A DNA stretch of 64,000 nt from Chlorogloeopsis sp. ULAP01 (GTDB taxonomy: Bacteria > Cyanobacteriota > Cyanobacteriia > Cyanobacteriales > Nostocaceae), in assembly GCF_030381805.1 (NCBI RefSeq), contig NZ_JAUDRH010000015.1:1-64000 (forward strand), read 5' to 3'. Positions 26,178-35,079 of the stretch are shown here, piece after piece. The position numbers and the translations under genes are program-made. Numbering within the stretch: position 1 is the stretch's first letter; every line of letters starts with the position of its first letter. Under the pieces are notes generated by a model. The model searched no databases. It was not told the DNA's origin and worked only from the letters and a program-made list of their open reading frames with translations.

Positions 26178-26567
26178 ATGGCAGCCAATATTAATGAATC
26201 AGCCACTTATGAAGGTGGGTGTCACTGTGGTGCGGTGCGCTTTCGAGTAGTAGTCGATAAACACAAAGCCGATGATTGCAACTGCTCAATCTGTAGAAAA
26301 AAGGGCTTTTTACATTTAATTGTGCCGCAAGCTAAATTTACTTTATTAAAAGGCGAAGATGTATTGACAAATTATACTTTTAATACAGGAGTTGCCCAAC
26401 ACAAATTTTGCTGTATCTGTGGAATTCACTCTTTTTATATTCCCCGCAGTCATCCCGACTGTATTGATGTCAATATTCGTTGTTTAGATGGCGATGTAGT
26501 GTCTAACTTTGAAATTGTGCCTTTTGATGGAGCAAATTGGGAAGAGAATATACATAAATTACGGTGA
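26178..26567 (+). CDS. GFA-fold (Gfa-like) zinc-binding protein
   Basis: 129 residues with the Cys pattern of the glutathione-dependent formaldehyde-activating (GFA/CENP-V) fold: GGCHCGAVRF, then DCNCSICRKKG, then FCCICGIHSFYIPRSHP. These Cys residues bind zinc. Despite the name, most family members have no proven formaldehyde role. It is probably cotranscribed with the methyltransferase gene 41 nt downstream. Confidence 0.88.
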   Translation: MAANINESATYEGGCHCGAVRFRVVVDKHKADDCNCSICRKKGFLHLIVPQAKFTLLKGEDVLTNYTFNTGVAQHKFCCICGIHSFYIPRSHPDCIDVNIRCLDGDVVSNFEIVPFDGANWEENIHKLR

Positions 26568-26608
26568 ATTAAGAAGGTAAAAAATGCACAAAATATAGAG
26601 GTAGTAAT

Positions 26609-27229
26609 ATGTGTGCTAACTGTGGAAAGCGTTTGTTTGCCTGGATCATGGCTCAAGGTAGCGGCACTTATAACAAATTTGTTGGAGAAAAAAAGCAATC
26701 TTTATTTGCTAATCTTCACGGTAAAGTTTTAGAGATAGGGCCAGGAACTGGGGCTAATCTACCTTATTTTCCTAAGAGTATAAATTGGGTAGGAATTGAG
26801 CCAAATCCCTATATGCACAACTATTTAAAACAAGAAGCATACAAGCTAGGTTTAGATAATATTGACCTTCGTACAGGAACTGCTGAAAGTATAGAAGCTG
26901 GAGACAATAGCATAGATGCTGTTGTTAGTACCCTAGTTTTATGTTCAGTACCAAATTTAGCTGAAACCCTACAAGAAATTTTACGAGTTCTCAAGCCGGG
27001 TGGACAATTCTTATTTATTGAACACGTCGCCGCTCCTCAAGGAACTTTGCTGCAAAAAGTACAAACAACAGTGCGCCCTGTTTGGAAAATTATTGGTGAT
27101 GGTTGTCATCCTGATCGCGAAACTTGGTTAGGATTAGAAAAGGCTGGTTTTACTAGTCTTAATTATGAACATTTTCAAGCACCAATGCCAATTGTTAGCC
27201 CTCACATTATCGGAGTCGGGACAAAATAA
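26609..27229 (+). CDS. Class I SAM-dependent methyltransferase
   Basis: 206 residues. SAM motif I is VLEIGPGTGANLPYF (near residue 40), the acidic motif II is NWVGIEPNPYM, and motif post-I/IV is IDAVVSTLVLCSVPNLAETLQEILRVLKPGGQFLFIEHV. This is the UbiE/Methyltransf_11 type acting on a small molecule; similar proteins are annotated as phospholipid or thiol methyltransferases, but the substrate is not shown here. Confidence 0.87.
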   Translation: MCANCGKRLFAWIMAQGSGTYNKFVGEKKQSLFANLHGKVLEIGPGTGANLPYFPKSINWVGIEPNPYMHNYLKQEAYKLGLDNIDLRTGTAESIEAGDNSIDAVVSTLVLCSVPNLAETLQEILRVLKPGGQFLFIEHVAAPQGTLLQKVQTTVRPVWKIIGDGCHPDRETWLGLEKAGFTSLNYEHFQAPMPIVSPHIIGVGTK

Positions 27230-27486
27230 CAACAGTTCAAATCAATCCGTAATCTTTGACGCACAACAGATTGTAATTTGACGATGCTATTTAATTTATT
27301 GATGCGATCGCTTAAATATTAGTAGAACTTAAACCAGACTAAAGTCAGACAAACTTTGAGTAGAACTCTTAATTAAAAGCTTTGATAAAAAAACTCATTT
27401 TTTAACTCTGTATAGCCAGTTTATAAAAGTCTGTTGAAAGCATAAATATTCTGTTATCTCTAACAATATCTAAGGAGAGTTTAGCA

Positions 27487-27846
27487 GTGATAAAAGTAGA
27501 AGAAATTCACTCTATCATTAAACAAGCAGCCAAAGCTTGGATGACAGGAAATGCTGATGCTTTTGCTCAGTTATTTGCACCAGATGGAAAGTTTATTGTT
27601 CCTGGTTATAGTTATGTAGGACAAACTGCTATTCAACAAGTAACGGCTGAATTTGCTGCAACTCATTCAGACGTAAAAATTGAGATTCAACAAATTCTTA
27701 CTGATGGTAATCATGCAGCTGTTGAGTGGACTTGGGAAGATACAAATATAGAAACAGGCAAGCAGCAAAAAGCCGAAGATGCCATTATAGTTGATTTCAA
27801 CGATGGATTAATTACTCGTTGGCGAGAATATATAGACTCTATCTAA
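27487..27846 (+). CDS. NTF2-like (SnoaL/SgcJ type) protein
   Basis: 119 residues with the cone-shaped NTF2-like pattern: an N-terminal helix (IIKQAAKAWMTGNADAFAQLFAPDGKFIVPG), alternating strands (EIQQILTDGNHAAVEWTWEDT) and a C-terminal LITRWREYIDS. The start codon is GTG with GGAGAG about 10 nt before it. Such folds host ketosteroid-isomerase-like chemistry or simply bind ligands; no activity can be assigned. Confidence 0.8.
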   Translation: MIKVEEIHSIIKQAAKAWMTGNADAFAQLFAPDGKFIVPGYSYVGQTAIQQVTAEFAATHSDVKIEIQQILTDGNHAAVEWTWEDTNIETGKQQKAEDAIIVDFNDGLITRWREYIDSI

Positions 27847-28086
27847 AACACCCTCTAATTCTGAATCTTAAAAACACCTGAAATTGAAATTCCCGGCTTA
27901 CAGAATCAAGTCTATTCTAACGCACTGAAAACCTACCTATTTTGAGAGAGCCAGAAGCTCTAGTTCTTGTTACCAGGTTAAAGCTAGTAACGAGGGTTTT
28001 GAGTCTTTACCTCCAGGCTGTTGGAATTGATGCAAAAGATGAAACTCCATAATTAGCTAAAACAATTTCTATGATTTTTCAATGTT

Positions 28087-28875
28087 TCAAGAGAAATCGT
28101 AACTAAATCGGATGTTGTCTTTCTCTATACCAGCAACTACAACTTGAAGTCCACCCATACGAATCATCCATTCAAGACGATGATCGCGGTACTCACGTTT
28201 GAATAGTCCCTGCTCAACGAGGTGCGAAAATTGCTCCAATCCAGTAATGGAGTCTTTTGCTTCCTGTAACGTTTGAGCTACACTTGGACGCACACTGACG
28301 CGCTTGAACCAATTGGCAAGTGGTGAGTTTGCTTCTGGTGCAATGTCAAATGCGATCGCTGACAAATTAATGTGGGGAACAACACACAAATCGCTCCAGC
28401 CAAAATGATCGCCATTGAACCATTCGCGATCACCTAGCTGCTTTGTTAGCCATTGGCGACACTTTGCTGCTTGCTCTTTGGCATTGCCAACGATGGTTTC
28501 GGCAAGTTCACCCTTCGCTCTACCGAAGAAGTTGATTTCACCCAATCCCCAGTTAATAGGCTCGTAGTAGGTATCCATGACATCTTCAATCATGCGGATA
28601 CGAGCTCGCTCTGCCGGATTGCTTGGCAATAGTGGCGGCTCATTCCATTTGTCTTCGATGTACTCAAGGATGATTGTAGAGTCGAATATTTTAATGTCAC
28701 CGTCAGTAAGGGCTGGCATTTCTGCACGAGGATTCGCTTGGAGGAACTCGCTGCCTCCAAATCCGCCTCTACTGAACTCAGGTGTCTTGAGTTCAAACTC
28801 AATCCCCTTTTCGCGTAAGGCGATTTTGGTTTTTTGTGCATATGGTGATAGCGGGTGTTGGTAGAGGACGATCAT
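28087..28875 (-). CDS. Glutathione S-transferase family protein
   Basis: 262 residues. N-terminal thioredoxin-like domain (MIVLYQHPLSPYAQKTKIALREKGIEFE, with the cis-Pro/Ser pattern AEMPALTDG and DSTIILEYIED), then an all-helical C-terminal domain with FGWSDLCVVPHI, the conserved N-capping Asp. The family conjugates or binds glutathione. The extra C-terminal 40 residues are longer than usual. No operon partners are seen. Confidence 0.88.
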   Translation of the reverse strand: MIVLYQHPLSPYAQKTKIALREKGIEFELKTPEFSRGGFGGSEFLQANPRAEMPALTDGDIKIFDSTIILEYIEDKWNEPPLLPSNPAERARIRMIEDVMDTYYEPINWGLGEINFFGRAKGELAETIVGNAKEQAAKCRQWLTKQLGDREWFNGDHFGWSDLCVVPHINLSAIAFDIAPEANSPLANWFKRVSVRPSVAQTLQEAKDSITGLEQFSHLVEQGLFKREYRDHRLEWMIRMGGLQVVVAGIEKDNIRFSYDFS

Positions 28876-29288
28876 TAGTCAGGTTCTCCCTGCTAGCTGG
28901 AAAAAGGCAGTGGCAGAAGGTAACTCAATATCTTGCCTAGAAAATTTCAGAGATTTCTGTAGAAAAAACAGATACAATAGCAATTTCTGTCTAGGATACC
29001 CATCAATTAGGTTACAGCAGATAAGTAGAACGACTTGAGAAAACCAAACTATGTGAAGTAATGTAAAAATTTTGGCATCCAGTTCTTAGTAAGGACTTCA
29101 GTCCTTGTTGGAGGACTAAACTCCACCCTACGGGAAGCCGCTTTTAAGAGCGTCTAAACTACAAACCTTTATTTATTTACCTTGTTCTACTTAGGATACA
29201 GGAAACAGATGAGTTAATTTTCCTATTTCTGTAACCTGTATCCAGTTACCTACTTTACCTAAGTAAACTTTTGGCTGAGAGGAATTAC
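28876..29288. other. Intergenic region with palindromic repeats
   Basis: No gene. It holds an AAGGACTTCAGTCCTT palindrome (about 29092-29107) and, at 29126-29160, an inverted shorter relative of the GC-rich repeat at 2761-2810 (CCCTACGGGAAGCCGC...GCGTCTA). Confidence 0.5.
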
Positions 29289-30467
29289 TTATGCTGCTTC
29301 TTTCATTTCGGCTTTCACAGTAGCATACGCCCAATCCAACCACGGTAACAAAGCTTCAATATCTGCGGTTTCGACTGTCGCACCACCCCAAATTCTGATT
29401 CCAGGAGGTGCTGCCCGATAAGCAGCAATATCATAAGCTACTTCTTGCTTTTCCAGGAGTTTAGCTAGTTTTTTTGCACATTGTCCCTGCTGTTCTGGGC
29501 TTAACTCAGTAAACCAAGCATCAACAATCTTAAGACAAATTGAGGTACAAGAACGAATTTCTGGCTTTTGGGCTAAAAAGTCTGCCCAGGTACTTTGCTC
29601 CACCCATTTAGCAATAGCTGCGAGGTTGGCTTGGCTGCGGCTAATTAAACCAGGAAGTCCGCCAATACTTTCTGCCCATTTTAGCCCATCTAATGCATCT
29701 TCTACGCACAACATTGATGGGGTATTGATAGTATCTCCCTGAAAAATCCCTTCAATCAATTTGCCTTTTTGTGCCATGCGAAATAACTTGGGCAGGGGGC
29801 GCGGTGGTTTGTAAGTTTCTAATCGTTCCACGGCACGAGGGGAAAGGACTATTACGCCATGTTGGGCTTCTCCGCCCAAGACTTTTTGCCAAGAATATGT
29901 GACTACATCTAACTTATCCCAGGGTATATCCATTGCGAAAACAGCTGATGTGGCATCGCAGATAGTTAAACCAGTGCGATCGCTGGCAATCCAATCGCCA
30001 TTCGGTACGCGAACGCCGGAAGTAGTTCCATTCCACAAAAATACTACGTCGTGGCTAAAATCCACTTGCTCTAAATCTGGCAAACTCCCGTAAGCTGCTT
30101 TCAGGATGCGAGTATCGGGTAACTGAAGTTCATCCACTACATCTTTTACCCATTCCTGACCAAAGCTTTCCCATGCCAAAATATCTAGGGGCAGTTTTCC
30201 CAGCATTGACCACAGGGCCATTTCCACTGCACCTGTATCAGAAGCAGGAACGATACCCAGGCGATAATCTGCGGGTACACCCAAAATTTTCTTAGATAGC
30301 TCAATTACTTCTTTGAGCTTGGCTTTCCCGCCTTCGGAACGGTGAGAGCGCCCGACAAAAGCATCTTGCAAAGCAGAAACAGTCCAGCCAGGACGTTTGG
30401 CACATGGGCCTGATGAAAAATGCGGACGGTGAGGTTTGGTGGTTGGAGGAGTAAGAGTTGCTGACAT
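29289..30467 (-). CDS. serC: Phosphoserine transaminase
   Basis: 392 residues from the ATG at 30467 (MSATLTPPTT); the frame opens at 30488. It catalyses 3-phosphohydroxypyruvate plus glutamate to phosphoserine in serine synthesis, using PLP. The PLP Lys lies in TYSWQKVLGGEAQHG; the start HFSSGPCAKRPGW and GRSHRSEGGKAKLKEVIELS are typical of the Methanosarcina/alphaproteobacterial-type SerC, not the E. coli type. It is divergent from moaA. Confidence 0.9.
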   Translation of the reverse strand: MSATLTPPTTKPHRPHFSSGPCAKRPGWTVSALQDAFVGRSHRSEGGKAKLKEVIELSKKILGVPADYRLGIVPASDTGAVEMALWSMLGKLPLDILAWESFGQEWVKDVVDELQLPDTRILKAAYGSLPDLEQVDFSHDVVFLWNGTTSGVRVPNGDWIASDRTGLTICDATSAVFAMDIPWDKLDVVTYSWQKVLGGEAQHGVIVLSPRAVERLETYKPPRPLPKLFRMAQKGKLIEGIFQGDTINTPSMLCVEDALDGLKWAESIGGLPGLISRSQANLAAIAKWVEQSTWADFLAQKPEIRSCTSICLKIVDAWFTELSPEQQGQCAKKLAKLLEKQEVAYDIAAYRAAPPGIRIWGGATVETADIEALLPWLDWAYATVKAEMKEAA

Positions 30468-30488
30468 AGGTTGAAGTTGCAAAATCAC

Positions 30489-30808
30489 AAATGGGGGACA
30501 AGAAACCCGGTTCCTATCAGAAACCGGGTCTTTATATATTCAATAAAAAATTAGAAACGAATGGAACGATCATGCCAGATTAATACACGTTTGTTCAAAA
30601 GAATATAAGCAAAATTTGAGGTTGAAGGCTCACAAGTATGCAGCGATCGCATAATTCATATTTTTATTGAGCAAGGTTAAATTAGCAAACTAGTCAAATT
30701 CAAGCTAGCTTAAAAGAAAGTCAGTAAAATTTACAAAATAACTAGAAATTTTATCTTGACAAAGTCATGTCTTTATTTATAGAGACAATAAGATAAATCT
30801 ATTAAATC
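30489..30808. other. Divergent serC/moaA region with an ACCCGGTT hairpin
   Basis: At 30505-30529 ACCCGGTT and AACCGGGT pair across a short loop and are followed by CTTTATATATT, so it may attenuate rightward transcription or be a common genomic repeat. The rest is AT-rich and must contain both promoters. No coding sequence seen. Confidence 0.5.
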
Positions 30809-31798
30809 ATGAACCAGGTAGATTATCTCCGGATTAGTTTAATTGATCGCTGTAATTTCCGTTGTCAATACTGTATGCCAGAGGGGGAAGAACTAGATTA
30901 TATTCTCAAGCAAAATTTATTGACTGATGAGGAAATGCTCACCCTCATTCAAGAGGTGTTTATTCCTGTTGGATTTACCCGGTTTAGGCTAACTGGAGGG
31001 GAACCGCTTTTACGTCCGCGTGTGGTGGAGTTGGTGAGGGCGATCGCTTCTTTTCCCCAAACCCAAGATGTCTCAATGACGACTAACGGCTTTTTACTCG
31101 CCCCGATGGCACAAAGCCTTTATGATGCTGGTTTACGGCGCATTAATATCAGCTTGGATTCTCTTGAGCCTGACATTTTTGACCAAATTATTGGCAATCG
31201 CGGGCGATCGCGCTGGCAAGATGTATGGAATGGAATTCAAGCAGCTTATCGTGTGGGCTTCGATCCGCTAAAACTCAATGTAGTTGTGATCCCCAATGTC
31301 AACGACCACGAAGTTTTAGATCTTGCAGCTTTAACCATTGATAAACAATGGCACGTCCGATTTATTGAATTTATGCCAATTGGTAATGCTCAATTATTTG
31401 GCGATCACGGTTGGATATCTTCGGAAGAGTTACGGCAAAGCATCCGCGAACGTTGGGGCTTGACAGAAAGCCAAGTACGTGGTAGTGGGCCTGCTGATGT
31501 ATTTCAGATTCCCGGAGCGAAGGGAACACTAGGATTTATCAGTCAGATGTCGGAGTGTTTTTGCGATCGGTGTAACCGGATGCGCCTTTCTGCTGATGGT
31601 TGGTTGCGTCCGTGTTTATTGAATGAAACTGGGCAAATAGATTTAAAAACTGCTCTCCGCGCGGGTATAAGTACTGCCGACTTACGGGAGCAGGTGAGGG
31701 AATTATTGGCACTAAAGCCTGAAATTAATTTTAAACAGCGCTTTTCAGGTACTAAAACAGGTGCCTATACTCGTACTATGTCTCAAATTGGCGGGTAA
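30809..31798 (+). CDS. moaA: GTP 3',8-cyclase, molybdenum cofactor synthesis
   Basis: 329 residues. A radical-SAM iron-sulfur cluster site (DRCNFRCQYCMP) lies at the N-terminus, GGEPLLRP binds SAM, and a second cluster site CFCDRCNRMRLSADGWLRPCL lies near the C-terminus. The protein ends with the Gly-Gly tail (SQIGG) used by active MoaA. It converts GTP to the first pterin intermediate of molybdenum cofactor, needed in Nostocales for nitrate reductase. Full length and complete. Confidence 0.96.
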   Translation: MNQVDYLRISLIDRCNFRCQYCMPEGEELDYILKQNLLTDEEMLTLIQEVFIPVGFTRFRLTGGEPLLRPRVVELVRAIASFPQTQDVSMTTNGFLLAPMAQSLYDAGLRRINISLDSLEPDIFDQIIGNRGRSRWQDVWNGIQAAYRVGFDPLKLNVVVIPNVNDHEVLDLAALTIDKQWHVRFIEFMPIGNAQLFGDHGWISSEELRQSIRERWGLTESQVRGSGPADVFQIPGAKGTLGFISQMSECFCDRCNRMRLSADGWLRPCLLNETGQIDLKTALRAGISTADLREQVRELLALKPEINFKQRFSGTKTGAYTRTMSQIGG

Positions 31799-31854
31799 AA
31801 GCTAATAGCTAATAGTTAATTGTTTCTATTAGCCGTTAGCCATTAATCATATAA

Positions 31855-32463
31855 TTACGCTTGACGTGAGTAGTATTCCACCACGAGCAGTTCATTAACA
31901 CTCAGCGCTACCCATTCGCGCTCAACCACGCCATTGACTTTGCCAACTAAAGTATTTTTGTCAAACTCTAGATGACTGGGCAGGTTTGCCAAACCGGGAT
32001 ATTGCAAGTTAGCTTCCACCAACTTCTTGGACGCTTCCTTGTCTCTAACGCCAATAACTTCTCCAGGGCGGCACTGGTAACTGGCAATATTAACAACACG
32101 ACCATTAACCGTGACGTGACCGTGATTTACTAGTTGGCGGGCTGCTGGAATAGTGGGAGCCATACCCAAGCGAAAAACTGTGTTATCCAGGCGCATTTCT
32201 AGCAATTGCAGCAGCACTTGACCGGTAGAACCAGTCACACGTCTGGCTTTGCGCACGTAACGCAGTAGTTGCTTTTCTGTTAAGCCATAGTTGAGACGAA
32301 GTTTTTGCTTTTCTTCGAGACGGATAGCGTACTCAGAGCGCTTTTTACGGTTTTGTCCGTGCTGTCCGGGGGGGTAAGAGCGTCTAGCGCTTTTACGAGT
32401 TAATCCTGGCAATTCGCCCAGGCGACGTACAATTCTAAGACGTGGTCCTCTATATCGGGACAT
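31855..32463 (-). CDS. rpsD: Small ribosomal subunit protein uS4
   Basis: 202 residues, the standard length. It starts MSRYRGPRLRIVRRLGELPGLT and contains the S4 RNA-binding domain (MRLDNTVFRLGMAPTIPAARQLVNHGHV). It nucleates 16S rRNA assembly. It is transcribed alone, convergent with moaA, with a long leader upstream. Confidence 0.98.
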   Translation of the reverse strand: MSRYRGPRLRIVRRLGELPGLTRKSARRSYPPGQHGQNRKKRSEYAIRLEEKQKLRLNYGLTEKQLLRYVRKARRVTGSTGQVLLQLLEMRLDNTVFRLGMAPTIPAARQLVNHGHVTVNGRVVNIASYQCRPGEVIGVRDKEASKKLVEANLQYPGLANLPSHLEFDKNTLVGKVNGVVEREWVALSVNELLVVEYYSRQA

Positions 32464-32780
32464 GAGTTTCCTTAATCTAATCCTGATTCAAATGTTGCCA
32501 AATTTTTCATTGTGACATTCTCTGACGAAAAGAGCCAGAGATTCTTGGTCGATTGGGCGCACTCAAACTGTATGCAGTTGCCTACACCATGTCAAAGTTG
32601 CTTTTGTCTACAACACTGGTTAGACCGTTGAGCAGAGTCAACGGTAGTTTCTGCAACGGAGGAAACCCTCTAAAGCTCTGAGGGGCGGTTTTGCCACTCA
32701 AAATTTCTAATGGGTAACTGACTGCCTCCCCAACACAGTGTCTACCAAGCGTTCACTCTTATAAACTAAGAGTCAGTTTC
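32464..32780 (-). promoter_or_regulatory. Structured leader region of rpsD (candidate cis RNA)
   Basis: About 320 nt upstream of rpsD holds several hairpin-forming segments: ACCGTTGA/TCAACGGT (32624-32645, perfect 8 bp), CCCTC/GAGGG near 32668-32685, GGC/GCC near 32684-32695, and ACTCTTA/TAAGAGT (32757-32775). The region is less AT-rich than ordinary gaps here. Ribosomal protein mRNAs often carry protein-binding leaders, and S4 is a translational autoregulator in E. coli and Bacillus, so an autoregulatory leader is plausible. An independent small RNA is another possibility. Confidence 0.4.
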
Positions 32781-33003
32781 GACGTGCCTCGTCGTACTGT
32801 TTAAACCTCAAGTATTAGTTTTGCAGTACTTTTTGGTTTAGATTTTAGGTTGCCATTACGCATTATATCTAAGGCATAGTTAAAGTCTTCAAGATTTAAA
32901 AGCATTGGCAAGGTTAGCAACGCATTTTTGGAGTAGCGAAAACTCCAAATAGTAATTATATCAGTGATGGTATTCATCACCACTGTAATCTAGCTCAAAA
33001 TTT

Positions 33004-33125
33004 TATGTCTTCAACTGGTCGCAGCACTCCCGGTGCTGGAGATTCGGTGCTGGGTGTTGGGAAGGATCTATTCCCCAATCCCTAGTCCCCAGTCCCCAGT
33101 CCCTTTTACAGTTTTATTGGCGGGT
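33004..33125. repeat. Short tandem heptamer-type repeats
   Basis: A run of CCCCAATC, CCCTAGTC, CCCCAGT units and a GTGCTGG/GGTGCTGG array. Such seven-base repeats (STRR) are common in filamentous cyanobacteria. Similar arrays occur near 5409, 39591-39700, 50070-50105 and inside nurA. Confidence 0.7.
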
Positions 33126-33274
33126 TGGCATACTCTAAAGCTTCTTGCCGAAATACTATTTATCTTAATAGAAGGAGCGCAAGCAAACTTTTAAGATCGG
33201 ATAGCATAATCTTGGGTGACTGGAGCAGAACGGAAATGCCAGAAAGAAAAAACAGCAAGTATCCACACAAATTT

Positions 33275-33952
33275 ATGCTCAAAGCTAAACTAGCCCCTTG
33301 GAGGGCTGTTGGCACTGTTATAACTGCACCAACGTTGACTATGCTGGGATGGGTAGCAATGGCTCTTCCCAGTATGGCTTCATACGAGTCTTACGGAAAT
33401 CCTCAGGATTATCGTGTTTGTGCAGATCAACTTGTAAATGCGGGGATCGCTATAGAACCAGCTTCACAAGCTTGTGCAGCTGCTTTGCGTCCTAGAGATT
33501 TATCTTCTTGCGTAACTAGAATTGAACGACAGACGCAAATTGCTGCGGTGGATGCCCTTCCTCGTTGTCGCCAAGCACGGCGTCCTGATGATTTACGTAG
33601 ATGCGTCGTTTCTATTAGTCAGAATACGAAGGAGACAGCTAACCCAGCAGTATTAGATTATTGCAGTCGCAGTTTGTTGCCAGTGCGCTTTGCTCAGTGT
33701 GTAGTGGGTTTGCGTTTAGCAAATGACTTAGATCCATCCCAGGCTTTAAATACTTGTATCGATGGTAGCGATTTCGGTGTTACTGGCTTTTTGCCATCTT
33801 TTGTCCCTGCTAACCCCACAAATACACCATTTCAACCAAGTTTTGAAACTGTACCAACTCCGGTAGAACCAAATACAGTTCCCCCGGAAAATCCAAATAC
33901 AACTCCGGTAGAACCAGGTACAGTTCCACCAGAGAATTTTAATCCCAGATAG
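33275..33952 (+). CDS. Secreted protein with three C-x11-C repeats and a Pro-rich tail
   Basis: 225 residues from MLKAKLAPW (33275; an earlier ATG at 33236 is possible). A signal peptide ends near PSMASYESYG. Then three repeats spaced 31-32 residues apart each carry two Cys with exactly 11 residues between: CAAALRPRDLSSC, CRQARRPDDLRRC, CSRSLLPVRFAQC. A low-complexity tail (PVEPNTVPPENPN / PVEPGTVPPEN) ends the protein. Paired Cys in an exported protein suggest disulfides. I do not know a named family. Confidence 0.75.
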   Translation: MLKAKLAPWRAVGTVITAPTLTMLGWVAMALPSMASYESYGNPQDYRVCADQLVNAGIAIEPASQACAAALRPRDLSSCVTRIERQTQIAAVDALPRCRQARRPDDLRRCVVSISQNTKETANPAVLDYCSRSLLPVRFAQCVVGLRLANDLDPSQALNTCIDGSDFGVTGFLPSFVPANPTNTPFQPSFETVPTPVEPNTVPPENPNTTPVEPGTVPPENFNPR

Positions 33953-34085
33953 TACTAAAAATTATTACCTTCTAAAATAAGTCAGTTTCCCCAAATCCTA
34001 ACAGTCATATGAAGGGTTAAAGGGGATCTGATTGGGATATTGCTCTATAAACCAGTATCTTTTTTCTCTAGAAAAAAATCTTGGC

Positions 34086-34113
34086 TTTGAATCCACCAGT
34101 TGGTGGACTCAAA
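34086..34113 (-). terminator. Probable hetR terminator
   Basis: Arms TTTGA-A-TCCACCA and TGGTGGA-C-TCAAA pair over 13 positions with one mismatch. On the minus strand, downstream of hetR, the hairpin is followed within a few bases by a run of T (GATTTTTTTC). Confidence 0.6.
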
Positions 34114-34179
34114 GTACTGGTATTTACTGCTATCAATTTCCCAATATAAATATAGAGACAGCTTTTTTGTATGTGATAG

Positions 34180-35079
34180 TTAGTCTTCTTTTTTGCCAAC
34201 AACCATCTGTAAAATTGTTGGTTCTCCTCCGTCTTTGTGATATTTATCTGCCCAAGCACGGGTAATTTCATCCAATTCTTCCATCGCTTGCTCTAGCTTT
34301 TCTGGTGGAATATCTAGTTCTTCCAAAACTCGCATGGTATTAGGTCTTTTTTCTGCCCAATCTCGCATCATACGGAAGTAGCGAGCTGTATCTTCCACTG
34401 TAATGTAAGTACGCTCTTGATCGTCAACTGGGGCATAAAAAGGACGAGTCAGAGCATAGAAGGGCATTCCCCAAGGAGAATCGATGCGAGTTACCGTACC
34501 AGAATAAAGCAGACGGCGCTTAATATGCTCCGCTAGGGCTTCACTCAAAGGCATTTGGTGTTCTTTTGGCAAGTCTTCCTGCGATCGCTTGTGCAGAAAT
34601 TCTATTAGCTCTAGAAATTCAAAGGAAGTAATCAACTGAGCATCAGGCAAATTTGGCGGTAATTTTTGCTCAATTTGTCTTTTTTCTTCGCTAGTTAGAC
34701 TTGTACCAGGTACGCGGGAACGTCCTGGACGCCAAGGATACTTTTCCATCCAAACATAAGGAAATTGAATGAGATAACGCGGTTCTTGAGAACCGAGCAT
34801 CTTCAGCAATTTACCCTCAGTCAATGCCTGTCTAACTTCCTCGACAATGGCTTTTACCCGCTTCGGTTCTAAGTGATGCAAATGCCCTGTCATGCGCAGG
34901 TTTTGTCCCTGCTCTAGATAGGTCATATAAATAGCACACTTAGCTGCGGTTGCGGCTGCATCTAAAAATGCCCCATGCCTGTGTCCACTCGTCCGCATGG
35001 CACTAAAAGCCAGATAAAGCATGATCTGATCCATCGCACTGGGGCCGAGGCGTTTGATCAGATCTACGTCGTTACTCAT
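34180..35079 (-). CDS. hetR: Heterocyst differentiation master regulator
   Basis: 299 residues, the exact length of HetR in Nostoc sp. PCC 7120. HetR is the DNA-binding dimer that switches vegetative cells to heterocysts when combined nitrogen is lacking. Known key positions are all present by number: Cys48, Ser152, Ser179, Arg223 and the PatS/HetN-peptide contact residues Glu253, Glu254 and Asp256. The N-terminal DNA-binding unit (RLGPSAMDQIMLYLAF...), the central flap and the C-terminal hood are all complete. It is monocistronic. Confidence 0.99.
   Translation of the reverse strand: MSNDVDLIKRLGPSAMDQIMLYLAFSAMRTSGHRHGAFLDAAATAAKCAIYMTYLEQGQNLRMTGHLHHLEPKRVKAIVEEVRQALTEGKLLKMLGSQEPRYLIQFPYVWMEKYPWRPGRSRVPGTSLTSEEKRQIEQKLPPNLPDAQLITSFEFLELIEFLHKRSQEDLPKEHQMPLSEALAEHIKRRLLYSGTVTRIDSPWGMPFYALTRPFYAPVDDQERTYITVEDTARYFRMMRDWAEKRPNTMRVLEELDIPPEKLEQAMEELDEITRAWADKYHKDGGEPTILQMVVGKKED

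Noticed and set aside
32464..32780. tmRNA or a tRNA upstream of rpsD
   Set aside because: No CCA end, no T-loop, no tag-peptide frame and no acceptor-stem pairing were seen.
32801..32983. 60-codon leftward frame
   Set aside because: No recognisable domain and no ribosome site; probably chance in AT-rich DNA.
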